Positions 1 to 8,401 of a DNA stretch of 55,297 nucleotides are shown here, one piece after another (the stretch's first letter is position 1; each line of letters begins with the position of its first letter). The notes beneath the pieces are model-generated. The model saw only the letters and a list, made by a program, of their open reading frames with translations, searched no databases and was not told the origin of the DNA. This DNA is from an uncultured Aquimarina sp. GTDB lineage: Bacteria; Bacteroidota; Bacteroidia; Flavobacteriales; Flavobacteriaceae. The DNA is taken from NCBI GenBank assembly GCA_947500845.1, contig CANMTP010000021.1, forward strand, positions 1 to 55,297. The letters run 5' to 3'. Both the position numbers and the translations under genes were made by a program.

Positions 1-76
1 TAGATACTTAAATATACTAATTCTCTGCTTTTTCTACAATAAATTATTAAAGTTTCTTATCCCGAACTCACGTTAA
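1..76. repeat. Left copy of a 76-bp inverted terminal repeat
   Basis: These 76 bases are the exact reverse complement of the last 76 bases of the window (55222-55297). The match stops at base 77 (t here against a in the reverse complement of the right copy). The simplest reading is that both window ends enter copies of the same dispersed element, such as the end of an insertion sequence, with the element body lying outside the window. No transposase is visible. A length near 76-77 also fits an assembly-graph overlap. Confidence 0.9.
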
Positions 77-317
77 TGTAAAAACTTCTATAATGATTTC
101 CCGAGTATTTCCTCTTTGCCTTCCGTAAATCTTAAAAATTTCTAAATTCTCTTTACGAACTATACTTTCAAAAACCAAGCTTTTATTTAAATTTGCTCCT
201 TCATCGCGATAGGGATAGAAGTGACATCCTTTTTTATAATTGTACCCTGAGGCTCTCGAAGGGTACAATTATAAAAAAGATATAACGCATAGCCCGGCCA
301 TCGCCAAAAAAGAAACC
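77..317. other. Gene-poor leader region upstream of serS
   Basis: No convincing gene is seen here. A minus-strand open frame of about 50 codons runs from the hairpin at 229-279 towards the left repeat, and its stop codon lies inside that repeat. It could be the remnant of a gene cut by an element, but nothing in it is recognisable. A TAAATTTG box at 188-195 is a possible -10 for serS; no matching -33 box is seen. If it is used, the serS leader contains the perfect hairpin. Confidence 0.4.
229..279. repeat. Perfect 20-bp inverted repeat upstream of serS
   Basis: Bases 229-248 pair without mismatch with 260-279 around an 11-base loop. The T-run is on the 5' arm and the A-run on the 3' arm, the reverse of an intrinsic terminator. 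The core (ccctgag and tcgaaggg halves) resembles the widely dispersed palindromic intergenic repeats of many environmental bacteria; that likeness is from memory. It lies 38 bp upstream of the serS start and could act in the leader RNA or be a small mobile palindrome. Confidence 0.7.
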
Positions 318-1589
318 ATGTTAGTAGTACCAAAGATCATAGCACATAAAGATGCGTATATCAAAGCGCTGGCAAAACGCAATTTTGATGCAGCTCCTAT
401 TCTGGACAAAGTGATTACATTAGACGAAGATCGTAGGGCGACACAAGCCCAATTAGACAACATACTTGCCGATTCTAATACCTTTTCTAAAGAAATAGGA
501 ATATTGTTCAAAAACGGAGAGGTACAAAAAGCTAACGTATTAAAAGAAAAAACTGCACAGTTAAAAGAAAGTTCTAAAGAACTAGCTACCAAACTTACCG
601 GTCTACAAACTTCATTGGTTGAGGCCTTGTATACTATCCCTAATATTCCTCACGATTCTGTACCAGATGGTCAGAGTGATGAGGATAATGAAGAAGTCTT
701 TAAAGAAGGTGATATTCCTAAACTGGAAGAAGGTGCTTTACCACATTGGGAGCTTGCCAAAAAATATGACATCATAGATTTTGAATTGGGTGTGAAAATA
801 ACTGGAGCTGGTTTCCCGGTGTATAAAGGAAAAGGTGCCCGGTTGCAAAGAGCTCTAATTAGTTATTTTTTGGATAAAAATGCAGAAGGCGGTTATAAAG
901 AATATCAGGTTCCGCATTTGGTGAATGAAGTCTCAGGATATGGCACAGGACAGTTACCCGATAAAGAAGGACAAATGTATCATGTGACCGGAGATGACCT
1001 ATATCTTATTCCAACTGCAGAGGTTCCTGTGACTAACATGTTTAGAGATGATCTGCTTCAGGAAAGTGAATTACCTGTTTGTTGCACAGGATATACTCCC
1101 TGTTTTAGACGAGAAGCTGGCTCTTATGGAGCCCACGTACGTGGCTTGAATCGCCTTCATCAATTTGATAAGGTAGAGATTGTACGTATCGAAAAGCCTG
1201 AAAATTCTTATAAGGCATTAGACGGAATGGTAGAACATGTAAAAAATATCCTAAGAGAACTAAAATTACCGTACCGTATTTTGCGTCTTTGTGGAGGTGA
1301 TATTGGATTTACTGCTGCCCTAACCTATGATTTTGAAGTATTCTCTACTGCACAGGATCGCTGGTTAGAAATTAGCTCAGTATCAAATTTTGAATCCTAC
1401 CAGGCGAATCGCTTAAAACTACGTTTTAAAGATAAAAACGGTAAAAATCAATTAGCTCATACGCTTAATGGAAGCTCTCTAGCACTTCCCAGAGTACTTG
1501 CCGGTATTCTGGAAAACTATCAAACACCTAAAGGCATCAAAATTCCTGAGGTATTAGTTCCATATTGTGGGTTTGAATATATAGATTAG
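318..1589 (+). CDS. serS: Seryl-tRNA synthetase
   Basis: Charges tRNA-Ser (and tRNA-Sec where present) with serine in the cytoplasm. The 423-residue product has the N-terminal helical hairpin that contacts the tRNA (about residues 30-105) followed by the class II catalytic core. Motif 2 is seen in CFRREAGSYG and the following HQFDKVEI, and motif 3 in LNGSSLALPRVLAGILENYQ near the C terminus. The frame is open upstream to 240, but that stretch runs through the inverted repeat and is not protein-like. The ATG at 318, giving MLVVPKII, matches the usual start of the family. It stands alone, with a 187-bp gap to the next gene. Confidence 0.97.
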   Translation: MLVVPKIIAHKDAYIKALAKRNFDAAPILDKVITLDEDRRATQAQLDNILADSNTFSKEIGILFKNGEVQKANVLKEKTAQLKESSKELATKLTGLQTSLVEALYTIPNIPHDSVPDGQSDEDNEEVFKEGDIPKLEEGALPHWELAKKYDIIDFELGVKITGAGFPVYKGKGARLQRALISYFLDKNAEGGYKEYQVPHLVNEVSGYGTGQLPDKEGQMYHVTGDDLYLIPTAEVPVTNMFRDDLLQESELPVCCTGYTPCFRREAGSYGAHVRGLNRLHQFDKVEIVRIEKPENSYKALDGMVEHVKNILRELKLPYRILRLCGGDIGFTAALTYDFEVFSTAQDRWLEISSVSNFESYQANRLKLRFKDKNGKNQLAHTLNGSSLALPRVLAGILENYQTPKGIKIPEVLVPYCGFEYID

Positions 1590-1710
1590 TCCGTGAAGCA
1601 ATAAAGATCCAAAGTATCTGGTTTTTAAGTTCAACTTAAATACTTCATAAATCATACAATTGTACGCTATTTTTAATAGGTTTTGATTTCTCAATGAGAA
1701 GGTTTATTAC

Positions 1711-1738
1711 TTTGTGGGTTAGCTTCATTGTAACTTTG
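1711..1738 (+). promoter_or_regulatory. Candidate Bacteroidota promoter for the TPR gene
   Basis: TTTG at 1711-1714 and TAACTTTG at 1731-1738 resemble the TTG/TAnnTTTG pair of Bacteroidota promoters with a 16-base spacer. The box ends 38 bases before the start codon. A second weaker box, TATCTTTA, lies at 1753-1760. Confidence 0.4.
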
Positions 1739-1776
1739 TCGCATTAAAAAGTTATCTTTACAAAAAAACGTGCAGC

Positions 1777-3564
1777 ATGCGTATTATCCTTATTTATATT
1801 ACTTTGTTTTTAACTTTTTCGGTTGTTGGGCAGTCAGAACAGTTAGCAAAAAACTACATGCAACAGGGGCAATATGAAAAAGCGCTGTCTATCTATCAAA
1901 AGTTGTATAGTAAAACTCCCGGCCGAATCAATTATTTACTCGGTTTGGTAGAATCCTATCAGCAATTAGAACAATTCGATAAAGCAGAAAAAGTTTTAAC
2001 AAAAAGAATAGAACAGGTCCCTTACAATGCTCAGCTTTTGGTAGAACTAGGGCATCACTACGATTTACAGGGAAAATCTGATCAAGCTCGAATCTACTAT
2101 GATAAAGCTATAGAAACGTATAAAAATAATGATTCAAATCATGCCTACTCTCTTGCTCAAACCTTTGAAAAATATAGTCTTCTGGATGAGGCCGCATTAG
2201 TTTATGAAAAAGGAATGCTGGATAACCCCAGAGCAAACTTTAATGTACAACTTGCCAAAATTTATGGCGAGCAAGGAAAACTTGAAAAAATGTTTGATAG
2301 TTACCTGTCTTTATTACAGTTACAACCTAACTATATTAATGTTGTTCAACGTAATTTTAGCGATTATATTCAAGAAGATGCTACGAATGAGGCCAACACA
2401 ATTTTCAGGAAATTATTAATAAAAAGACTTCAGCAAAATCCTGATATTTTATATAATGAAATGCTAAGCTGGCTTTTTATACAGCAAAAGGAGTTTAAAA
2501 AAGCTTTTATTCATGAAAAAGCCATTTACAAACGTAATGATGTCGGTCCACAAGGCATTATTGATTTGGCTAGAATAGCAATTGCCGAAAAAGATATCAA
2601 ATCGGCTACAGAGATCCTTGATTATATCCTGGAAACTCCTGTGTCTAAGGACATGAAGCTTACAGCACATAAAATTATTCTGAAAGCAAAAGTCGATAAT
2701 GCTAATAAAAAAGAGTACAAAGCTATCGTGCAACAGTATAACACGGTATTCGAAGAATATGGAAAGTCTCGTGAAACTATTGGTCTACAAGTCGACTATG
2801 CACACTTTTTGGCTTTTAACCTCGACAAAAAACAAGAAGCAATTACTTTCTTAAAAGAGTTAATAGATAGAGAACGTCTATCAAGATTTCAATCTTCAAG
2901 GGTTAAGATGAAAATAGCAGACATTTTGGTACTAGATCAAAAATTTAATCAAGCATTAATTTATTATACACAAGTACAAAATGCCTTAAAAAATAATTTT
3001 CTAGCTCAGGATGCCAGGTTTAAAGTAGCAAAAACAAGTTATTATAAAGGTGATTTTGCCTGGGCACAAACACAGCTTGATGTTCTCAAATCTTCGACTT
3101 CTCAACTTATTGCCAATGATGCGATGGAGCTTAGTCTCATTATAAGCGATAACTCTCTTGAAGATTCTACACAAACGGCACTTAAAATTTTTGCCAAAGC
3201 CGATTTACTTGCATTTCAAAATAAAAATGAAGAAGCTATCGCAACCTATGAAAAGATTTTAACGGAACATAAGGGGGAAAAAATAGAAGACGAAGCCTTT
3301 TTGCGCCAGGCCAAACTATTTGAAAAAGAAAAACAATACGAGAAAGCCAAAATAAATTACCTAAAAATTATTGAATTCTATGGGGATGATATTTTGGTAG
3401 ATGATGCTTATTACTGGTTAGCAGAGCTTTATGTTAATGAGCTAGGAGAACCTGAAAGGGCAAAAGAATTGTATGAGAAGATTATTTTTAATCATGCAGA
3501 TAGTATTTATTTTGTTGATGCCAGAAAAAAGTATAGAACACTGCGTGGTGATGCGATTAATTAG
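1777..3564 (+). CDS. Exported tetratricopeptide-repeat protein
   Basis: A 595-residue protein with an N-terminal signal peptide (MRIILIYITLFLTFSVVGQS) and TPR units through almost the whole length. Clear examples are YMQQGQYEKALSIYQKLY near residue 30, then units near 95-115, and a C-terminal block around 490-590 (NEEAIATYEKIL, KQYEKAKINYLKII, PERAKELYEKIIF). The last units resemble the YbgF/BamD type. TPR arrays are protein-binding scaffolds; the partner cannot be told. The signal peptide points to the periplasm. It is separated from serS and from the next gene by its own promoter regions, so it is probably a single-gene unit. Confidence 0.88.
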   Translation: MRIILIYITLFLTFSVVGQSEQLAKNYMQQGQYEKALSIYQKLYSKTPGRINYLLGLVESYQQLEQFDKAEKVLTKRIEQVPYNAQLLVELGHHYDLQGKSDQARIYYDKAIETYKNNDSNHAYSLAQTFEKYSLLDEAALVYEKGMLDNPRANFNVQLAKIYGEQGKLEKMFDSYLSLLQLQPNYINVVQRNFSDYIQEDATNEANTIFRKLLIKRLQQNPDILYNEMLSWLFIQQKEFKKAFIHEKAIYKRNDVGPQGIIDLARIAIAEKDIKSATEILDYILETPVSKDMKLTAHKIILKAKVDNANKKEYKAIVQQYNTVFEEYGKSRETIGLQVDYAHFLAFNLDKKQEAITFLKELIDRERLSRFQSSRVKMKIADILVLDQKFNQALIYYTQVQNALKNNFLAQDARFKVAKTSYYKGDFAWAQTQLDVLKSSTSQLIANDAMELSLIISDNSLEDSTQTALKIFAKADLLAFQNKNEEAIATYEKILTEHKGEKIEDEAFLRQAKLFEKEKQYEKAKINYLKIIEFYGDDILVDDAYYWLAELYVNELGEPERAKELYEKIIFNHADSIYFVDARKKYRTLRGDAIN

Positions 3565-3597
3565 TGTGTAGTAGGCAGTCAGTAGTTGTTTGTTTAC

Positions 3598-3605
3598 TAC
3601 CTTTG
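3598..3605 (+). promoter_or_regulatory. Candidate -10 box for DUF4286-rsmA
   Basis: TACCTTTG fits the TAnnTTTG consensus and ends 21 bases before the ATG at 3627. No well-spaced -33 box is seen. The preceding 3564-3592 stretch carries short cagt/gtag repeats. Confidence 0.45.
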
Positions 3606-3626
3606 TCTTCATAAACAACTATCGAA

Positions 3627-3941
3627 ATGTACATTTATAACGTCACTATAAATATTGAAGAATCCGTTCATGACCTATGGCTCGATTGGATGAAAAATGA
3701 ACACATCCCTGACATGTTATCTACAGGAAAGTTTAGCAAAGCTCTAATGACAAAAGTTTTGGTGGAAGAAGAAATGGGTGGCATCACATATTCTGTTCAA
3801 TATACTACAAGCGATAAAGAAACGCTACAAAGGTATTATAATGAAGATGCCGATCGTCTTCGTAAAGAGACAGAACGCTTTGCGGGAAAATTTGTGGCCT
3901 TTAGAACCGAGTTAGAAATTGTGAGCGAACGAAATGGCTAA
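3627..3941 (+). CDS. DUF4286 family protein
   Basis: A 104-residue small protein of the DUF4286 family, recognised from its N-terminal MYIYNVTINIEESVHDLW pattern and the C-terminal FAGKFVAFRTELEIV. The predicted fold is a ferredoxin-like alpha/beta sandwich similar to dimeric barrel proteins. No catalytic motif is evident. It overlaps the start of rsmA by 8 bases, so the two are almost certainly co-transcribed and translationally coupled. This linkage is common in Flavobacteriia, as far as I recall, and suggests a link to rRNA or ribosome metabolism, but that is inference. Confidence 0.85.
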   Translation: MYIYNVTINIEESVHDLWLDWMKNEHIPDMLSTGKFSKALMTKVLVEEEMGGITYSVQYTTSDKETLQRYYNEDADRLRKETERFAGKFVAFRTELEIVSERNG

Positions 3942-4800
3942 GCACAAAAAGAATAAAAAACACTTTCCTGATGCGATTCATAATTCAGAAAAAACAGTAG
4001 TAAGAGCCAAAAAACATCTGGGTCAGCATTTTTTAAAAGATGAAAATATCGCTAGAAAAATAGCAGATACATTAACCCTCATTGGGTATAAGAATGTTAT
4101 AGAAATCGGCCCTGGTATGGGAGTTCTTACCAAGTATATCCTGCAAAAAGATCTGCATGTTGTGGCTATGGATCTAGATGCCGAATCTATAGCGTATCTC
4201 AATACGAGTTTTCGCCTTGAGCATAATGAAATAATCAGAAAACATAACTCTTTTGAGGTGTTGGAGGCTGATTTCTTAAAATTTGATCTCAGTACTTTGT
4301 TCGCTACCGATCAATTTGCTATAATTGGTAATTTTCCCTACAACATTTCTACTCAAATAGTATTCAAAACTATAGAAAATAGAGATCGTATTCCAGAATT
4401 TACCGGGATGTTTCAAAAAGAAGTGGCACAACGCATTTGTGAAAAAGAAGGAAGTAAAGCATACGGCATTCTTTCTGTGCTCACACAAGCCTTTTATGAT
4501 GCCGAATATTTATTTACGGTACCTCCTGCAGTTTTTAATCCACCTCCAAAAGTGGATAGTGGTGTTCTGCGATTGATCAGAAAAAAAGATTATACCCTTC
4601 TGTGCAATGAAAAATTGTTCTTTACTGTGGTAAAAACTGCTTTCGGACAAAGACGCAAAACCCTAAGAAACAGCTTAAAAACCTTTCAGCTTAGCGAAGA
4701 AATTAAAATCCTTGATGTTCTTACCAAACGTCCAGAACAATTATCTGTTGATGAGTTTATAGAATTGACTCTTCTTATTCAAAAATCAAAGTCTCACTAA
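3934..4800 (+). CDS. rsmA: 16S rRNA dimethyladenosine transferase (KsgA)
   Basis: Dimethylates the two adjacent adenosines near the 3' end of 16S rRNA during small-subunit assembly, using S-adenosylmethionine. The 288-residue product shows GQHFLKDENIARKI at the start of the domain, the SAM-binding IEIGPGMGVLTKYIL (about 55-70) and the catalytic NFPYNIS (family NLPYNIS/NFPYNIS) near residue 133. It ends with the KsgA C-terminal domain (FGQRRKTLRNSLK). The first 25 or so residues are a lysine-rich extension beyond the family core. The start at 3934 overlaps the DUF4286 gene; no better downstream ATG is seen before the core. Confidence 0.96.
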   Translation: MAKHKKNKKHFPDAIHNSEKTVVRAKKHLGQHFLKDENIARKIADTLTLIGYKNVIEIGPGMGVLTKYILQKDLHVVAMDLDAESIAYLNTSFRLEHNEIIRKHNSFEVLEADFLKFDLSTLFATDQFAIIGNFPYNISTQIVFKTIENRDRIPEFTGMFQKEVAQRICEKEGSKAYGILSVLTQAFYDAEYLFTVPPAVFNPPPKVDSGVLRLIRKKDYTLLCNEKLFFTVVKTAFGQRRKTLRNSLKTFQLSEEIKILDVLTKRPEQLSVDEFIELTLLIQKSKSH

Positions 4801-4814
4801 TTGAATTCTTTGGT

Positions 4815-4822
4815 TATCTTTG
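4815..4822 (+). promoter_or_regulatory. Candidate -10 box for mgtE
   Basis: TATCTTTG is an exact TAnnTTTG match, 39 bases before the mgtE start codon. The -33 position is not clearly matched. Confidence 0.45.
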
Positions 4823-4861
4823 TGAGCGTTTGTGCCAGAGATCATAAAATAATGAGCAATT

Positions 4862-6211
4862 ATGCCGTTTGAGATTACAACAGAACTTATTGAGCAAGTA
4901 GAACATCTTATAGAGATAAAAGGTGATGCTCGTCTACGCGATATGCTCAACGAAATTCACTTTGCCGATATTGCAGAAATCATTAGCGAACTCAACTTAT
5001 CTGAAGCTACCTATATCATTAAGCTATTAGATAGTGAGAAGACCTCTGAAGCTCTTATGGAACTTGAAGAGGACTTTCGTGAACGTATCTTAGAAAATCT
5101 TTCTGTAAAAGAAATTGCAGAAGAGCTGGAAGAAATGGATACCGATGATGCTGCTGATGTCATAGCAGAACTTCCTAATGAACTAGCAGAAGAGGTAATC
5201 GCCGAAATTGGAGATGAAAAACATGCAGAAGATATTAAGGAACTGCTTGCTTATCGTGAAGATACTGCGGGTGGTCTGATGGCCAAAGAATTGGTAAAGG
5301 TAAAAGAAACCTGGACCATAGCAGGGTGTGTTCGTGAGATGCGCAGACAGGCAAAAAATGTTACACGAGTACATTCAATTTATGTGGTTGATAAAGAGGA
5401 TAAACTTAAAGGAAGATTATCATTAAAAGATTTACTTACCGCCCCTACCAAAGCACATATTAGTGATATTTATATCCCAAAAGTAGATTCGGTAAATGTG
5501 GATACCGAAGGGGAAGAAGTCGCTCGTATTATGCAAAAGTATGACCTTGAAGCAATTCCTGTAATAGATCATGAGGGTGTACTTGTGGGTAGGATTACTA
5601 TAGACGATATTGTAGACTTTATTAAAGAGGAAGCCGAAAAAGATTATCAATTAGCAGCTGGTATTTCTCAAGATGTCGAGGCAGATGATAGTGTTTGGGA
5701 ACTAACAAGAGCTCGTTTACCTTGGCTTATTCTTGGACTTTTTGGAGGACTGGGAAGTGTTTTTATTATGGAAGGTTTTGAAGAAGCTCTTGCCAAATAT
5801 AAAGAACTATTTTTCTTCACACCACTTATTGCCGCAATGGCAGGTAACGTTGGAGTTCAATCTTCGGCTATTATTGTTCAGGGTATTGCAAATGATAATG
5901 TTAAAGGAAGTTTGTTTAATCGTCTGGTTAAAGAAATAGGTTTAAGTCTTATAAGTGGAGTTACGCTAGGAGTTCTGGTGATCATATTTGGGTTTATAAC
6001 CCATATGGAAATTGATTTTAGCCTTACTATTGCTATATCTTTACTATGTGTGATCATCGTAGCTGCTTTAATAGGTACCTTTGTGCCTATAATTCTAAAT
6101 AAAAGGGGCATAGACCCGGCAATTGCTACTGGACCTTTTATTACAACCAGCAACGATATTTTTGGAATCTTTTTATTCTTTTATATTGCTAAAGTGATGT
6201 TAGACTTTTAG
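4862..6211 (+). CDS. mgtE: Magnesium transporter MgtE
   Basis: A 449-residue inner-membrane Mg2+ channel. The order is typical: an acidic superhelical N domain (about 1-130), the TAGGLM signature at about residue 138, two CBS domains (about 140-255) that sense cytosolic Mg2+, a plug helix, then five membrane helices from about 285 to the end. The pore segment carries GNVGVQSS, and the C-terminal TTSNDIFG holds the conserved aspartate of the ion path. In MgtE the acidic N domain and CBS pair close the pore when Mg2+ is high, so regulation is likely at protein level. It is transcribed alone. Confidence 0.96.
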   Translation: MPFEITTELIEQVEHLIEIKGDARLRDMLNEIHFADIAEIISELNLSEATYIIKLLDSEKTSEALMELEEDFRERILENLSVKEIAEELEEMDTDDAADVIAELPNELAEEVIAEIGDEKHAEDIKELLAYREDTAGGLMAKELVKVKETWTIAGCVREMRRQAKNVTRVHSIYVVDKEDKLKGRLSLKDLLTAPTKAHISDIYIPKVDSVNVDTEGEEVARIMQKYDLEAIPVIDHEGVLVGRITIDDIVDFIKEEAEKDYQLAAGISQDVEADDSVWELTRARLPWLILGLFGGLGSVFIMEGFEEALAKYKELFFFTPLIAAMAGNVGVQSSAIIVQGIANDNVKGSLFNRLVKEIGLSLISGVTLGVLVIIFGFITHMEIDFSLTIAISLLCVIIVAALIGTFVPIILNKRGIDPAIATGPFITTSNDIFGIFLFFYIAKVMLDF

Positions 6212-6296
6212 GCAGGCTGCAAGCACCGAGCTTTTCACTATAGTTTTACAAACCACTTGTTAAAGTTTGTAAAAGCTGCCGTTTCAATCACTGCCT
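6210..6296 (+). repeat. Inverted repeats downstream of mgtE
   Basis: A perfect 10-bp stem (6244-6253 with 6265-6274, loop 11) is nested inside a 6-bp outer pair, aggcag at 6210-6215 with ctgcct at 6291-6296. The stem reads ttttacaaac/gtttgtaaaa and has no T-tract after it, so it is not a classic terminator. It could structure the mgtE 3' end or be a decayed repeat. Confidence 0.45.
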
Positions 6297-6387
6297 GTGA
6301 TCAGCATTATTGTACTTTTAAGATAAAAGAGTGTCGGTTCCTTTTTTTTAAGTAGTGATCTTAAGCATATAATTTTTGAAAATTTAA

Positions 6388-6783
6388 ATGAAATCCAAGA
6401 TCTTTGAATATCAATTTACCGTTCCAAAATCTGCTATAGATGATATGGATCATGTAAATAATGTAGTATATCTTCAATGGGTTCAAGATGTAGCCAAAAA
6501 ACACTGGGAATCAAAAACCGATAATAATATCAGAAATTCCTTTGTCTGGGTCGTGCTGAATCATTTTATAGAATACCACCATCCAGCCTTCGAAAATGAG
6601 AATATCACGATACAAACCTGGATCGATCATCACAAAGGTGTGAAAAGTGAGCGTCATACTAAAATCATAAATTCAGACTCCAAAAAAATCCTGGTCACAG
6701 CAAAAACAATGTGGTGTTTGCTACATAAAGAAACGTTAAGACCTACTCGCATCACAGATGAAATAAGTAACTTGTTTTTGTAA
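6388..6783 (+). CDS. Acyl-CoA thioesterase, hotdog fold (4HBT type)
   Basis: A 131-residue hotdog-fold protein. The N-terminal stretch with DDMDHVNNVVYLQWVQDV matches the 4-hydroxybenzoyl-CoA thioesterase/YbgC active-site region, where the Asp and the following HVNN set the catalytic helix. Such enzymes hydrolyse acyl-CoA or acyl-ACP thioesters in the cytosol; the substrate cannot be told. It is 13 bp from the downstream cupin gene and probably co-transcribed. Family length is about 130-145 residues, so it is complete. Confidence 0.87.
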   Translation: MKSKIFEYQFTVPKSAIDDMDHVNNVVYLQWVQDVAKKHWESKTDNNIRNSFVWVVLNHFIEYHHPAFENENITIQTWIDHHKGVKSERHTKIINSDSKKILVTAKTMWCLLHKETLRPTRITDEISNLFL

Positions 6784-6796
6784 ATTATAACTTCAC

Positions 6797-7162
6797 ATGA
6801 AAGCGATCAATATCAAAGAAAAGTTATCAAAATTTGATAAGCAATGGCATCCACATCGTATTGCAATGGTAGATGATCATCAAATATATCTTGCCAAATT
6901 ATCTGGTGATTTTATATGGCACAAGCATGATAATGAAGACGAATTATTTCAGGTCGTAAAAGGCACTTTGTACATGAAATTTAGAGACAAAACGGTAAAG
7001 GTTGAGGCTGGTGAACTTATTGTAGTCCCAAAGGGAGTGGAGCATTGCCCTTCTACAAAAGATGGTGAGGAAGTACATGTTTTACTTTTTGAAAAAGCCA
7101 GCACTAAACATACGGGTGAGGTAGACAGCGAACGCACTGTTTCTCAGTACATTGATCTTTAA
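6797..7162 (+). CDS. Single-domain cupin protein
   Basis: A 121-residue cupin. Motif 1 is visible as WHKHDNEDELFQVVKG (His, His and Glu as metal ligands, about residues 40-56), and motif 2 as PKGVEHCPSTKD with the last His. The whole small barrel is present, so a metal ion is likely bound. This subgroup resembles cupins that accompany isomerases or dioxygenases, but no function can be assigned. It follows the thioesterase by 13 bp in the same direction. Confidence 0.85.
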   Translation: MKAINIKEKLSKFDKQWHPHRIAMVDDHQIYLAKLSGDFIWHKHDNEDELFQVVKGTLYMKFRDKTVKVEAGELIVVPKGVEHCPSTKDGEEVHVLLFEKASTKHTGEVDSERTVSQYIDL

Positions 7163-7232
7163 AGTATGAATTGCTTTGATTCTAGAAACGAAACAATCAT
7201 AAATCGTAAAGTTTACATGATAACTTAGAGTT

Positions 7233-8321
7233 ATGAGTTTAAATCGAAGAACATTTATAAAAAACAGCAGTCTATTACTAGGCTACAGCCTGTTCCCCTA
7301 TTCGAGTCTATATGCTCAGGCAAATCCAAAGCAAATTGGTGTTTGTCTGGTAGGTTTAGGAAATTATAGTGCTACTGTACTCGCTCCGGCCTTACAAATC
7401 ACCAAACATTGTAAACTTACTGGAATTGTGACTGGAAGTCCCTGGAAAATCCCTAAATGGCAAAAACGATATGGTATCCCCGATAAAAATGTGTACAACT
7501 ACGATACCATGCATGAGATTGCAGACAATCCAGATATTGATGTGATTTATATCGTAGTTCCCACAGGATTGCATGCTAAATATGCTATTAATGCGGCTAA
7601 TGCAGGAAAGCATGTTTGGTGCGAAAAACCTATGGCAAAAACCGAAGCCGAGTGTCAGGCTATTATAGACGCTTGCACTAAAAATAAGGTGAAACTTTCA
7701 ATAGGTTATCGCATGCAACATGAGCCCAATACTCAAACTGTCATAAAATGGGCAACTACAAAACCTTACGGCACTATTAAAACCGTAAGAGCAGAAATAG
7801 GATACAACGTTGGCAACCCGGCTCGAACCTGGAGATTAGATGCCGAACTGGGAGGAGGTACTATGTATGACCTGGGAGTTTACGCTCTTAACGCTTCGCG
7901 CTACACCACTGGTGAGGAGCCCATTTCGGTTTCAGCAAAACAAATGACAACACGCCCAAAAATTTTCACAGAAACCGACGAGACGACTCATTTCACCTTA
8001 GAGTTTCCATCAGGTGCAATAGCATACGGTAAAACTAGTGTTGGTAAATCAATGCACGAATTATACGTTGATTGTCAAAAGGGATGGTATACTCTCGCTC
8101 CTTTCTCTATGTATTCAGGAGTGCAAGGCAAAACAAGCGATGGTACATTGCTTACTATTCCTATAAGAAACCAACAAGCCAAACAAATGGATGATGATGC
8201 CTTATCTATTATCAATGATACTCCTGTTCTCGTTCCTGGCGAAGAAGGAATGAAAGACATTAAAATCGTAGAAGCAATATACAAAGCTGCCAAGTCAGGA
8301 AAAACTTTATCTTTATCCTAA
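7233..8321 (+). CDS. Gfo/Idh/MocA family oxidoreductase, Tat-type N terminus
   Basis: A 362-residue NAD(P)-dependent dehydrogenase of the glucose-fructose oxidoreductase type. The N terminus has a twin-arginine signal (NRRTFIK followed by a hydrophobic run), so the folded, cofactor-loaded enzyme is probably exported. The Rossmann motif GVCLVGLGNYS starts near residue 36, and EKPMAKTEAE (about 131-140) carries the conserved EKP lysine of the family. The C-terminal half is the alpha/beta substrate domain, with DLGVYALNASRY typical of GFOR-like members. The substrate is probably a sugar or inositol-like compound; this is inferred from the family only. Confidence 0.88.
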   Translation: MSLNRRTFIKNSSLLLGYSLFPYSSLYAQANPKQIGVCLVGLGNYSATVLAPALQITKHCKLTGIVTGSPWKIPKWQKRYGIPDKNVYNYDTMHEIADNPDIDVIYIVVPTGLHAKYAINAANAGKHVWCEKPMAKTEAECQAIIDACTKNKVKLSIGYRMQHEPNTQTVIKWATTKPYGTIKTVRAEIGYNVGNPARTWRLDAELGGGTMYDLGVYALNASRYTTGEEPISVSAKQMTTRPKIFTETDETTHFTLEFPSGAIAYGKTSVGKSMHELYVDCQKGWYTLAPFSMYSGVQGKTSDGTLLTIPIRNQQAKQMDDDALSIINDTPVLVPGEEGMKDIKIVEAIYKAAKSGKTLSLS

Positions 8322-8401
8322 AATCTATTGATTCCTTTAATAGAATAAGTATTTAGTACATAAACTTCAAGTAACGGTTTTGAGATAAAATAGAACTATA
8401 C

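Noticed and set aside
68..268. A 66-codon minus-strand open frame at the left end
   Set aside because: It runs through the hairpin and ends in the terminal repeat, with no recognisable protein. It may be a remnant but cannot be supported as a gene.
229..279. Intrinsic terminator upstream of serS
   Set aside because: The T-run is on the 5' arm and the A-run on the 3' arm, so no U-tract follows the stem on either strand.
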